Assembly: GCA_947629645.1 (NCBI GenBank)
Contig: CANREV010000002.1
Location: forward strand, 62,001 to 126,000
From: an uncultured Acetatifactor sp.
GTDB taxonomy: Bacteria; Bacillota; Clostridia; Lachnospirales; Lachnospiraceae
Direction of reading: 5' to 3'
Length of the DNA stretch: 64,000 nucleotides
Part shown: in pieces, positions 28,547-36,696 of the stretch
How the letters are laid out: every line of letters starts with the position of its first letter
Position numbering within the stretch: the stretch's first letter is position 1
Position numbers and translations under genes: made by a program
Notes under the pieces: model-generated
What the model was told of the DNA's origin: nothing
The model's input: the letters and a program-made list of their open reading frames with translations, nothing else
Databases searched by the model: none

Positions 28547-28671
28547 ATGGTATAATGACCTTATTCGAGGCAGATAGAGGCCGAATGGCCATCCATACCA
28601 TGAATGCGAAGCAAACATGGTATAATGACCTTATTCAAGGTCGGGGACGGCCGAATGGCCATCCATACCAT
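28547..28671 (+). repeat. tandem pair of 55-bp intergenic repeats with terminal inverted repeats ATGGTAT/ATACCAT and GGCCGAATGGCC core
   Basis: Units 28547-28601 and 28617-28671 with a 15-nt spacer; homologous pair at 44340-44466. Confidence 0.85.
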
Positions 28672-28688
28672 CATACATGGTACAATAT

Positions 28689-28785
28689 CTGCAAAGAGCA
28701 GAGTCTGGTGCAAATGAGCACGGCGGCTGAGCTTGTTTGAGCTGCTGTGCTTGTTCGCATTTGGCGGATGAAGTGAACTTTGCAG
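28689..28785 (+). ncRNA. candidate structured RNA element upstream of rfbB
   Basis: Nested stems CTGCAAAG/CTTTGCAG, CAAATG/CATTTG, AGCACGGCGGCT/AGCTGCTGTGCT (two G.U pairs). Confidence 0.4.
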
Positions 28786-28890
28786 CCCGCGGCTTTAGAG
28801 TATGCCCGGGACATGCGGAGCGCGATACAAGACAGAAAGTGGCTGGATGACCATGAAAGAGTGGTTTTCGCAGCGGAATGAGAGGAATTT

Positions 28891-29973
28891 ATGAGGACTT
28901 ATCTGGTTACCGGAGGAGCGGGATTTATCGGATCCAATTACATTCATTATATGTTTCGGAAATATGATAATGAGATTCGCATTATCAATGTGGATGCTCT
29001 GACTTATGCAGGAAATCTGGAAAATCTGAAGGATGTTGAAAACAGGTCCAATTATACCTTTGTCAAAGCGGATATCTGCGATAAGGAAGCTATCGCTAAG
29101 ATTTTTGCGGAAAATGATATCGACAGGGTGGTGCATTTTGCCGCGGAGAGCCATGTGGACAGAAGCATCAGGAATCCGGAAATCTTTGTGCAGACCAATG
29201 TTCTGGGGACTGCGGTCATGTTAAACTGCGCGAAAGCCGCGTGGGAGCTTCCGGATGGCAGCTTTAAGGAAGGGAAAAAGTTTCTTCATGTATCCACGGA
29301 CGAGGTGTATGGTTCGCTGCCGGATGATGATACTGCGTTCTTTTACGAAACTACGCCTTATGATCCCCACAGTCCCTATTCCGCCAGCAAGGCCGGTTCG
29401 GATATGCTGGTGAAAGCGTATATGGATACTTATCATTTCCCGGCAAACATTACAAACTGTTCTAATAATTACGGCCCTTATCAGTTTCCGGAAAAACTGA
29501 TTCCGTTGATCATCAACAATGCGTTGCAGGGGAAAAAACTGCCGGTGTACGGAGACGGCAAAAACGTCCGTGACTGGCTGTTTGTGGAAGACCATGCCAA
29601 AGCCATTGATATGGTGCAGGAGCAGGGCAGATTATTTGAAACATACAATATAGGCGGGCATAATGAAAAGCAGAATATTGAGATTATCCATATCATCATA
29701 GAGACATTGCAGGAAATGCTGCCGGACAAGGATCCCAGAAAGGCGTTTGTGACAACGGACCTGATCACTTATGTGGAAGACCGCAAGGGCCATGACCGCA
29801 GATATGCAATTGCGCCGGATAAGATAAAAAAAGAGATTGGCTGGGAGCCTGAGACCATGTTTCGGGAAGGCATTAAGAAAACGATTGCCTGGTTCTTTGA
29901 GCACGAGGATTGGATGAAAAATGTAACCAGCGGGGACTATCAGAAATACTATCAGGAAATGTATGAAAAATAG
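28891..29973 (+). CDS. rfbB: dTDP-glucose 4,6-dehydratase
   Basis: 'YLVTGGAGFIGSNYIHYM', 'HFAAESHVDRSI', 'YSASKAGSDMLVKAY', 'NNYGPYQFPEKLIPL'. Confidence 0.95.
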   Translation: MRTYLVTGGAGFIGSNYIHYMFRKYDNEIRIINVDALTYAGNLENLKDVENRSNYTFVKADICDKEAIAKIFAENDIDRVVHFAAESHVDRSIRNPEIFVQTNVLGTAVMLNCAKAAWELPDGSFKEGKKFLHVSTDEVYGSLPDDDTAFFYETTPYDPHSPYSASKAGSDMLVKAYMDTYHFPANITNCSNNYGPYQFPEKLIPLIINNALQGKKLPVYGDGKNVRDWLFVEDHAKAIDMVQEQGRLFETYNIGGHNEKQNIEIIHIIIETLQEMLPDKDPRKAFVTTDLITYVEDRKGHDRRYAIAPDKIKKEIGWEPETMFREGIKKTIAWFFEHEDWMKNVTSGDYQKYYQEMYEK

Positions 29974-29987
29974 AGCCGGAACGATAA

Positions 29988-30015
29988 AATGGGGACGATA
30001 CGCATCGTTCCCATT
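29988..30015 (+). other. intercistronic hairpin between rfbB and rfbA
   Basis: AATGGGGACGAT-ACGC-ATCGTTCCCATT, 12 bp with one G.U; no T-tract follows. Confidence 0.55.
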
Positions 30016-30068
30016 CGGTGTGCAAAGAGGAACAACGTTTTTCCCCTGTGGGGAGGCAAGGAGGTTAT

Positions 30069-30938
30069 ATGAAAGGAATTATATTGGCGGGCGGGTCGGG
30101 AACAAGGCTGTATCCTTTGACAAAAGCGGTTTCCAAGCAGATAATGCCCGTGTATGACAAGCCCATGATCTATTATCCGCTGTCCACGCTGATGCTGGCG
30201 GGAATTCGTGAGATCCTGATTATCTCTACTCCCAGAGATCTTCCTGTCTTTGAGGAACTGTTGGGAGACGGACGTCAGCTGGGGATGGCTTTTTCCTATG
30301 CGGTGCAGGAATCTCCCAGAGGGTTAGCCGATGCTTTTATCATTGGGGAAAAATTTATAGGTAATGACAGGGTGGCGTTGGTACTAGGCGACAATATCTT
30401 TTACGGGCAAAGCTTTTCGAGAGTGTTGAGGGAAGTTGCCGCAAGAGAGAAGGGCGCTACCATATTTGGTTATTATGTGCGCGATCCCAGAGAGTACGGG
30501 GTAGTGGAGTTTGACGAAAACGGAAAGGCGTTGTCCATCGAGGAAAAGCCTGCGATGCCAAAGAGCAATTACGCGGTTCCGGGATTGTATTTTTATGACA
30601 ATGACGTGGTGGAGATCGCCAGGAATGTGAAGCCGTCGGCCCGGGGCGAAATAGAGATCACCAGTGTGAACAACGAGTATTTGCGGAGAGGAACGCTCCA
30701 TGTGGAAACCCTTGGAAGAGGGTTTGCGTGGCTGGATACGGGCAATCACGATGCCCTGTTGGATGCTTCGGATTTTGTCGCGGCTTTTCAAAAAAGGCAG
30801 GGACTTTATATTTCCTGTATTGAGGAGATAGCGTACAAAAGAGGGTTTATCGACAAGGAACAGCTCTTGAAGCTGGCGGAGCCTTTGATGAAGACGAATT
30901 ATGGGAAATACATGGTTGAGGTAGCAAATGGACTCTAA
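30069..30938 (+). CDS. rfbA: glucose-1-phosphate thymidylyltransferase
   Basis: '[50 protein letters not shown]'; AAGGAGG RBS. Confidence 0.96.
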   Translation: MKGIILAGGSGTRLYPLTKAVSKQIMPVYDKPMIYYPLSTLMLAGIREILIISTPRDLPVFEELLGDGRQLGMAFSYAVQESPRGLADAFIIGEKFIGNDRVALVLGDNIFYGQSFSRVLREVAAREKGATIFGYYVRDPREYGVVEFDENGKALSIEEKPAMPKSNYAVPGLYFYDNDVVEIARNVKPSARGEIEITSVNNEYLRRGTLHVETLGRGFAWLDTGNHDALLDASDFVAAFQKRQGLYISCIEEIAYKRGFIDKEQLLKLAEPLMKTNYGKYMVEVANGL

Positions 30939-32199
30939 GCTGAGGAGATTGGCAATCCTGGGATCCATGGCGGTGATCCTTCTGGTGTCCATTCTGGTGT
31001 TGTATAGCAATGACAGCGACAGATCGGGCAGCCGCGGTGGTAATGATACTGCCCGGGGGACGGACCAGGGCAATGAGGAGATTAAGGAGCAGATTCCCGA
31101 GCGCCCGGCAGGGCAGATCGGAGATGATTTGTCCGCTTTTTTAGAGGATGAGACATTCTTTGATCCGGAGATCAATCCTGTTCTGGAGGCGGCCATGGAC
31201 CAGACTAACAGGCTGTCTTTGATGGTTACTTCCGTAGAGAAAGATCTGCGGATCCAGATCGTTGACAATGAAGGGGTGCCTGTCACGGGGGAGAGCTTTT
31301 ATGTATCCCTGCAGGATATGGGGGAATATAAAGACCTTGACAAAGACGGCATCATTTATATCGGTGATCTGGACGCGGGAGAGTATTATGTGGAACTGTT
31401 ACCTATAGCGGGCTATCATGTCCCCAGCAACGGGACCCGCGTTCAGGTAAAAGACAAAGTGGAATTCGTTCCCATAGAGGATATCTCGCTTTTGATTAAA
31501 ACTGAGGCGGAGATTGATGCGGAAGCGGAGGATACGGCGGTGGCGGGCGCGCTGGCGGATGCGGACAAGACTGAGATCAAAAATTTTCAGAGCACGTCCG
31601 GCAATTCCCATCTGGGTATTGACGTCTCTAAGTGGAATAAGGAGATCGATTGGGACAAGGTCAAAAATGCAGGTATAGAATATGCGATCATCCGTGCGGG
31701 ATATCGCGGTTCCGTTACCGGCAGCCTGGTTGTGGATCCCTATTTTGAAGCTAATATAAAAGGAGCGTCCGCCAGCGGGATCCCTGTGGGTATCTATTTC
31801 TTTACCCAGGCGGTCAATGAGGTGGAGGCGGTGGAAGAGGCCTCCGCAGTACTGGAACTGGTAAAAAAATATGACATCAGTTATCCGATCTTTATCGATA
31901 CGGAAGGCGCCGGAGGGAACGGACGGGCAGACGCACTGGACCCGGAGACCAGGACGCAGGTATGCGAGGCGTTCTGCCGGACGATCGAGAATGCCGGTTA
32001 TCGGTCCGGCGTATATGCAAGCCGCAACTGGTACAACAATAACCTGTATACGAATCGATTGGAAAACTACTGTATCTGGCTGGCTGAATACAGGAGCGCA
32101 CCTCTCTATCAGGGCTATTACCAGATGTGGCAGTATACCTCCAAAGGCGCGGTAGATGGCATTGAGGGAAATGTGGATATGAGTATCAGTTATTTTTGA
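30928..32199 (+). CDS. membrane-anchored GH25 lysozyme (second copy)
   Basis: TM near N-terminus, '[34 protein letters not shown]...FIDTEGAGG...[20 protein letters not shown]'; overlaps the rfbA end by 11 nt. Confidence 0.88.
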   Translation: MDSKLRRLAILGSMAVILLVSILVLYSNDSDRSGSRGGNDTARGTDQGNEEIKEQIPERPAGQIGDDLSAFLEDETFFDPEINPVLEAAMDQTNRLSLMVTSVEKDLRIQIVDNEGVPVTGESFYVSLQDMGEYKDLDKDGIIYIGDLDAGEYYVELLPIAGYHVPSNGTRVQVKDKVEFVPIEDISLLIKTEAEIDAEAEDTAVAGALADADKTEIKNFQSTSGNSHLGIDVSKWNKEIDWDKVKNAGIEYAIIRAGYRGSVTGSLVVDPYFEANIKGASASGIPVGIYFFTQAVNEVEAVEEASAVLELVKKYDISYPIFIDTEGAGGNGRADALDPETRTQVCEAFCRTIENAGYRSGVYASRNWYNNNLYTNRLENYCIWLAEYRSAPLYQGYYQMWQYTSKGAVDGIEGNVDMSISYF

Positions 32200-32228
32200 C
32201 AGATTAAAGGAAGAGCGAGGAAGAGACG

Positions 32229-32780
32229 ATGGGAAAGATTACTGTGGAAACTTGTGATATTGAAGGCTTAAAGGTTATTACCCCCACTGTTTTCGGGGAT
32301 GAAAGAGGTTATTTTTACGAGTCTTACCAGTATGAAGATTACAAGGCGGCAGGGATATCTGCGGTATTTGTGCAGGATAATCAATCTGCTTCCAGAAAGG
32401 GCGTATTAAGGGGATTGCATTTTCAGAAGGAATTTCCTCAGGACAAGCTGGTGCGGGTGATACAGGGAGAAGTTTTTGATGTGGCGGTGGATCTGAGAGC
32501 AGGCTCAAAAACTTATGGAAAATGGTTTGGAGTGACCTTGTCCGCAGAGAATAAAAAGCAGCTTTTTATTCCCAAAAACTTTGCTCATGGATTTCTGGTA
32601 CTGTCTGATTATGCGGAGTTTTTATATAAGGTCACAGAGTTTTATCATCCCAATGACGAGGGAGGGATCATCTATAACGATCCGGCGATCGGTATCAAGT
32701 GGCCTGTGCCTGAGGGGATGGAACTCATTATGGCACAGAGAGATAAAAACTGGGGCGGTATCGACAGTTTGAATAAGTAA
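32229..32780 (+). CDS. rfbC: dTDP-4-dehydrorhamnose 3,5-epimerase
   Basis: 'DERGYFYESYQYEDYKAAG', 'QDNQSASRKGVLRGLHFQ', 'QGEVFDVAVDLRAGSKTYGKW'. Confidence 0.93.
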   Translation: MGKITVETCDIEGLKVITPTVFGDERGYFYESYQYEDYKAAGISAVFVQDNQSASRKGVLRGLHFQKEFPQDKLVRVIQGEVFDVAVDLRAGSKTYGKWFGVTLSAENKKQLFIPKNFAHGFLVLSDYAEFLYKVTEFYHPNDEGGIIYNDPAIGIKWPVPEGMELIMAQRDKNWGGIDSLNK

Positions 32781-32801
32781 GCGCAAGGGGTAACGACCGA
32801 C

Positions 32802-33779
32802 ATGAAGATAAGCAAGAAGGTGGGAATCGCCATTTTCTCCGCGGTGATGCTGCTTATGGCGTTGATCATAGCAGTACATCACAATCCCTATGCCGACCCG
32901 CAGGAGGAACTGGTCAAAAAAATTATATCCTGTGTGATTATCGCAGTATCCTGTCTGATTTTTGCAAAGTGGTACGATAAATTTACGACGCTTCCTGTAG
33001 AATTGTTTCAGAACAGGCATTTGATCTGGAAGCTTGCAAAGAATGATTTCAAAAAGCGATACGCCGGATCCTATATGGGCGCTGTGTGGGCTATGATTCA
33101 GCCTGTGGTCACTGTGGCAATGTATTATGTGGTGTTTGAGATCATTATGGGGAATCCTGGAAGAGGGTCCGATGATGTGCCATATGTATTGTTTCTGACC
33201 GCGGGGCTGGTACCCTGGTTCTTTTTCAACGAGGCGTTGAATAATGGGACAAACGCTCTGACAGAGTACAATTATCTGGTGAAGAAAGTGGTCTTCAAGA
33301 TCAGTATCCTGCCCATTATCAAGGTGATTGCGGCCACGTTTATCCACGGATTCTTTGTGCTGGTCTTACTTGTCATTGCGGCTTTTTACGGGTATTATCC
33401 TACCGTGTATACCATACAGATCTTCTATTATAGTATTTGTATGTTCGTTTTTGTGCTGGCGCTGTGCTATACTACCTGTGCCATCGTAGTCTTTTTCAGG
33501 GATCTGTCTCAGATCATCAATATCCTGCTGCAGATCGGCATGTGGGCAACGCCTATTCTTTGGGACATCAATAAAATTGACAGCGACTGGGCGGTAATAT
33601 TGAAGATCAATCCGCTGGTGTATATTGTCAACGGATACCGAAGCGCTATCTATGAAAAAGAATGGTTCTTTCAGGATTTTTATTCCACTATGTATTTTTG
33701 GATTGTGACGGTGGTGCTGTTCGGCATCGGCGCATTAGTGTTTAAACGGTTGAAGGTCCATTTTGCCGATGTGCTGTAG
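32802..33779 (+). CDS. ABC-2 type polysaccharide export permease (Wzm/TagG-like)
   Basis: 'NDFKKRYAGSYMGAVWAMIQPVVTVAMYYVVFEIIMG...VPYVLFLTAGLVPWFFFNEAL'; paired ATPase downstream. Confidence 0.88.
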   Translation: MKISKKVGIAIFSAVMLLMALIIAVHHNPYADPQEELVKKIISCVIIAVSCLIFAKWYDKFTTLPVELFQNRHLIWKLAKNDFKKRYAGSYMGAVWAMIQPVVTVAMYYVVFEIIMGNPGRGSDDVPYVLFLTAGLVPWFFFNEALNNGTNALTEYNYLVKKVVFKISILPIIKVIAATFIHGFFVLVLLVIAAFYGYYPTVYTIQIFYYSICMFVFVLALCYTTCAIVVFFRDLSQIINILLQIGMWATPILWDINKIDSDWAVILKINPLVYIVNGYRSAIYEKEWFFQDFYSTMYFWIVTVVLFGIGALVFKRLKVHFADVL

Positions 33780-33803
33780 GAACTTTCGGGAAAGGAAAAA
33801 AGG

Positions 33804-35288
33804 ATGAAAAATTGCCTGAAATGGGAACCGGACAGAAGGACGCTGTGCATTGTTTCCTTTTTTGCTTTCGTCCTTTTGATGGTCCCGCTGTTTTGGATCG
33901 CCCGGTATGCTGTCCCCTGGTATGACGACTATGTCTATGGCATATTTGTGAAGAGGAGTGTTGCGCAGGATCCCACTGTTTTTGGGGCCGTGAGAGGCGC
34001 AGCGGAGGCGGCCGCCAGCAAGTGGCATACCTGGCAGGGAACCTACTCTTCCATATTTTTGATGGCGTTTGTGCCCTCCGTGTGGGGAGAAGAGTATTAC
34101 TTTTTGGGATGCTGGTTTCTGATCCTTCTGCTGATAACGGCGGTTTTTGCTTTGGTGAAAGTACTGGTGAGGGATCTGCTTCATGCAGACAGGGAAACCT
34201 GTCTGATCCTGCAGATTTTTTGTGCAACGCTTACGGTTTTTTTGATCCATTCTGTGAGAACGGCTTTTTTTTGGTATAACAGCGGCATATACTATGTGGG
34301 TATGTCCTCCGTATTGCTGTTTGCGGCGGCGGTACAGATACGTCTGCTCTTAGAGGGCAGCAGAAAAAAAAGAATTTTATGGATGCTTCTTTTGACAATG
34401 CTGTGCTTTATCCTTGGAGGCGCAAACTATGTGACTGCGCTGCAGGGATTGCTGATTATGGCATCACTGATCTGTTTGGGCGCTCTGCTTCGCAACAGAG
34501 GGACGTTTCAGCTGCTTGTGCCTATGGCGGTTTATCTGACAGGCTTTGGGTGCAGCATCGCAGCTCCCGGAAACCATTATCGGGAACAGGAATTGGCGGC
34601 CCTCGGTCTGGGGATGGGGCCGGTGGAAGCTGTTTTGCAGGCGCTGCGGGAAGGCTGCGTACAGTTGTGGGCTTTCTCAGGCTTTTTTACCATAGGGATG
34701 CTGCTGCTGGCGGCACCGGTCATATGGCGGATGGTGCAAACGTGTGATTTTTCTTTTCGATATCCGCTGCTTTGGTGCGGATGGGCATTTTGTATCTATT
34801 CCGCCGGTTTTGCGCCTTCGATGTATTCTCTGGGGGAGGCAGGTCCGGAGAGAACGGTGAATGCCATAAAGATCACATATCATATCCTCTTGGTTATGAC
34901 GGAAGGTTATCTGTTGGGATGGCTGAACAGACGTCTGGAGAAAAAGGGGAAAACAGGCCTGAAAATTACCGGATATTGGTGGTATTATACGTTAGTGCTG
35001 GGACTGATGGCTGTAAGTTTCATACTGACGCCTTACAAAGCATCACAATATTCATCCTATGGGGCGTGGTCCTATCTGCAGTCAGGAGATGCCGGAGGAT
35101 TTTATCAGGAGTATCAGGAACGGCTGGAGACTTTAAATAGCGTTGAAAGAGATGTGGTTTTGGAACCTTTTCATTATTATCCCAGAGTATTGAGCGTAGA
35201 GGACCTTTCCTCGGAGCCATCTGCGGAACCTAACAGGGCGATGGCCGCATGGTATGACAAGGATTCCATTATAGTGAGAGAAGAATGA
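33804..35288 (+). CDS. DUF6056-like polytopic membrane protein
   Basis: 494 aa, many TM, 'CSIAAPGNHYREQ' motif, located between wzm and wzt. Confidence 0.55.
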   Translation: MKNCLKWEPDRRTLCIVSFFAFVLLMVPLFWIARYAVPWYDDYVYGIFVKRSVAQDPTVFGAVRGAAEAAASKWHTWQGTYSSIFLMAFVPSVWGEEYYFLGCWFLILLLITAVFALVKVLVRDLLHADRETCLILQIFCATLTVFLIHSVRTAFFWYNSGIYYVGMSSVLLFAAAVQIRLLLEGSRKKRILWMLLLTMLCFILGGANYVTALQGLLIMASLICLGALLRNRGTFQLLVPMAVYLTGFGCSIAAPGNHYREQELAALGLGMGPVEAVLQALREGCVQLWAFSGFFTIGMLLLAAPVIWRMVQTCDFSFRYPLLWCGWAFCIYSAGFAPSMYSLGEAGPERTVNAIKITYHILLVMTEGYLLGWLNRRLEKKGKTGLKITGYWWYYTLVLGLMAVSFILTPYKASQYSSYGAWSYLQSGDAGGFYQEYQERLETLNSVERDVVLEPFHYYPRVLSVEDLSSEPSAEPNRAMAAWYDKDSIIVREE

Positions 35289-35298
35289 GTGCAAAACG

Positions 35299-36672
35299 GT
35301 GATGAAGGTGAAGCGGATACAAAAAGAGCAGAGAAAACAAAGACAAAGGCAACCGCAGGCTGGCGCGCAGGAAGTGATGTGCGACAGGGCGTCAGGCGAG
35401 CAGAGTCCTGCCATACAGGTGAAAAATCTGAAAAAAATTTATAAATTGTATGACAGTCCCAAGGACCGCATTAAGGAAGCTTTCGGATTTGGAAGAAAGC
35501 AGGCGCATAAGCTGCACTACGCGTTAAATGATGTCAGCCTGGAAATCCGCAAAGGGGAGACCGTAGGGATCATCGGAACGAACGGCTCGGGGAAATCAAC
35601 GATATTAAAAATAATAACGGGCGTTCTTAATCCAACTTCCGGTGAAGTGCATGTAGAGGGACGTATTTCCGCATTGTTGGAATTAGGAGCGGGCTTCAAC
35701 ATGGAGTACAACGGGATCGAAAATGTTTATCTCAATGGCACCATGATGGGTTTTTCCGAGAAAGAGATTGACCGGAAGCTGCCGGAGATCTTAGAATTCG
35801 CGGATATAGGCGACTATGTGTATCAGCCTGTCAAAACGTATTCCAGCGGTATGTTTGTGCGTCTGGCTTTTGCGGTGGCAATCAATATTGAACCGGAAAT
35901 TTTGATCGTGGACGAGGCATTGTCTGTGGGAGACGTTTTTTTTCAGGCAAAGTGTTATCACAAATTTGAAGAATTTAAGAAATTGGGAAAGACCATTGTC
36001 TTTGTCAGCCACGATTTGAGCAGTATCAGCAAATATTGTGACAGAGTGTTTTTGTTGAACAGGGGAAAGCTTTTGGGGGAGGGATCTCCCAAGGAGATGA
36101 TAGATGCCTACAAACGTGTATTGGTGGGACAATATGAGATCCCCGAAAGCGGCGAGGAGAACGATCTGTTGGAAGATGCTCAGATCCGTTCCGCGGCGGG
36201 AAAGGCTTCCGGCGTCAATCCGGATGTGTTGGAATACGGAACGAGACAAGCTGTGATCGAGGATTATATGATCGAGGACAACAGAGGAATCAGGACGGCT
36301 GCTGTAATCAAGGGAAGCAGTTTTACGGTGCGTATGCGGGTGCGGTTTCATGAGCATGTTCCGGCGCCGATCTTTGCGTTTTCCGTTAAAAATGTAAAGG
36401 GGACGGAAATTACGGGAACCAATACGATGATCGAAAAAGCGTATCTGGACAGCGCGGAGGCAGGACAGGTCAAGGAGATTGCCTTTACGCAGAAGATGAG
36501 CCTGCAGGGAGGAGAATATCTGCTGTCTTTGGGTGTCACAGGTTATGACGGCGATGTTTTTGAAGTGTACCACAGGCTTTATGACGCTTTGAATATTACA
36601 GTAGTTTCGGACAAGGATACGGTAGGATATTACGATATGGATTCTACGGTGACGGTAAGTTCTGTAGAATAA
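35299..36672 (+). CDS. ABC-2 polysaccharide export ATPase (Wzt-like) with C-terminal carbohydrate-binding-type extension
   Basis: 'GTNGSGKSTILKIITG', 'YSSGMFVRLAFAVAINIEPEILIVDEALSVGDVFFQAKC'; about 180-aa C-terminal beta-rich extension. Confidence 0.9.
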   Translation: MMKVKRIQKEQRKQRQRQPQAGAQEVMCDRASGEQSPAIQVKNLKKIYKLYDSPKDRIKEAFGFGRKQAHKLHYALNDVSLEIRKGETVGIIGTNGSGKSTILKIITGVLNPTSGEVHVEGRISALLELGAGFNMEYNGIENVYLNGTMMGFSEKEIDRKLPEILEFADIGDYVYQPVKTYSSGMFVRLAFAVAINIEPEILIVDEALSVGDVFFQAKCYHKFEEFKKLGKTIVFVSHDLSSISKYCDRVFLLNRGKLLGEGSPKEMIDAYKRVLVGQYEIPESGEENDLLEDAQIRSAAGKASGVNPDVLEYGTRQAVIEDYMIEDNRGIRTAAVIKGSSFTVRMRVRFHEHVPAPIFAFSVKNVKGTEITGTNTMIEKAYLDSAEAGQVKEIAFTQKMSLQGGEYLLSLGVTGYDGDVFEVYHRLYDALNITVVSDKDTVGYYDMDSTVTVSSVE

Positions 36673-36696
36673 GAGAATTGATCTGAGAGGTATAAG

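Noticed and set aside
28555-28740. 61-aa ORF across the repeat pair
   Set aside because: Translates repeat DNA (MTLFEADRGRMAIHTM...), with internal periodicity arising from the repeat; no RBS or homologous protein features.
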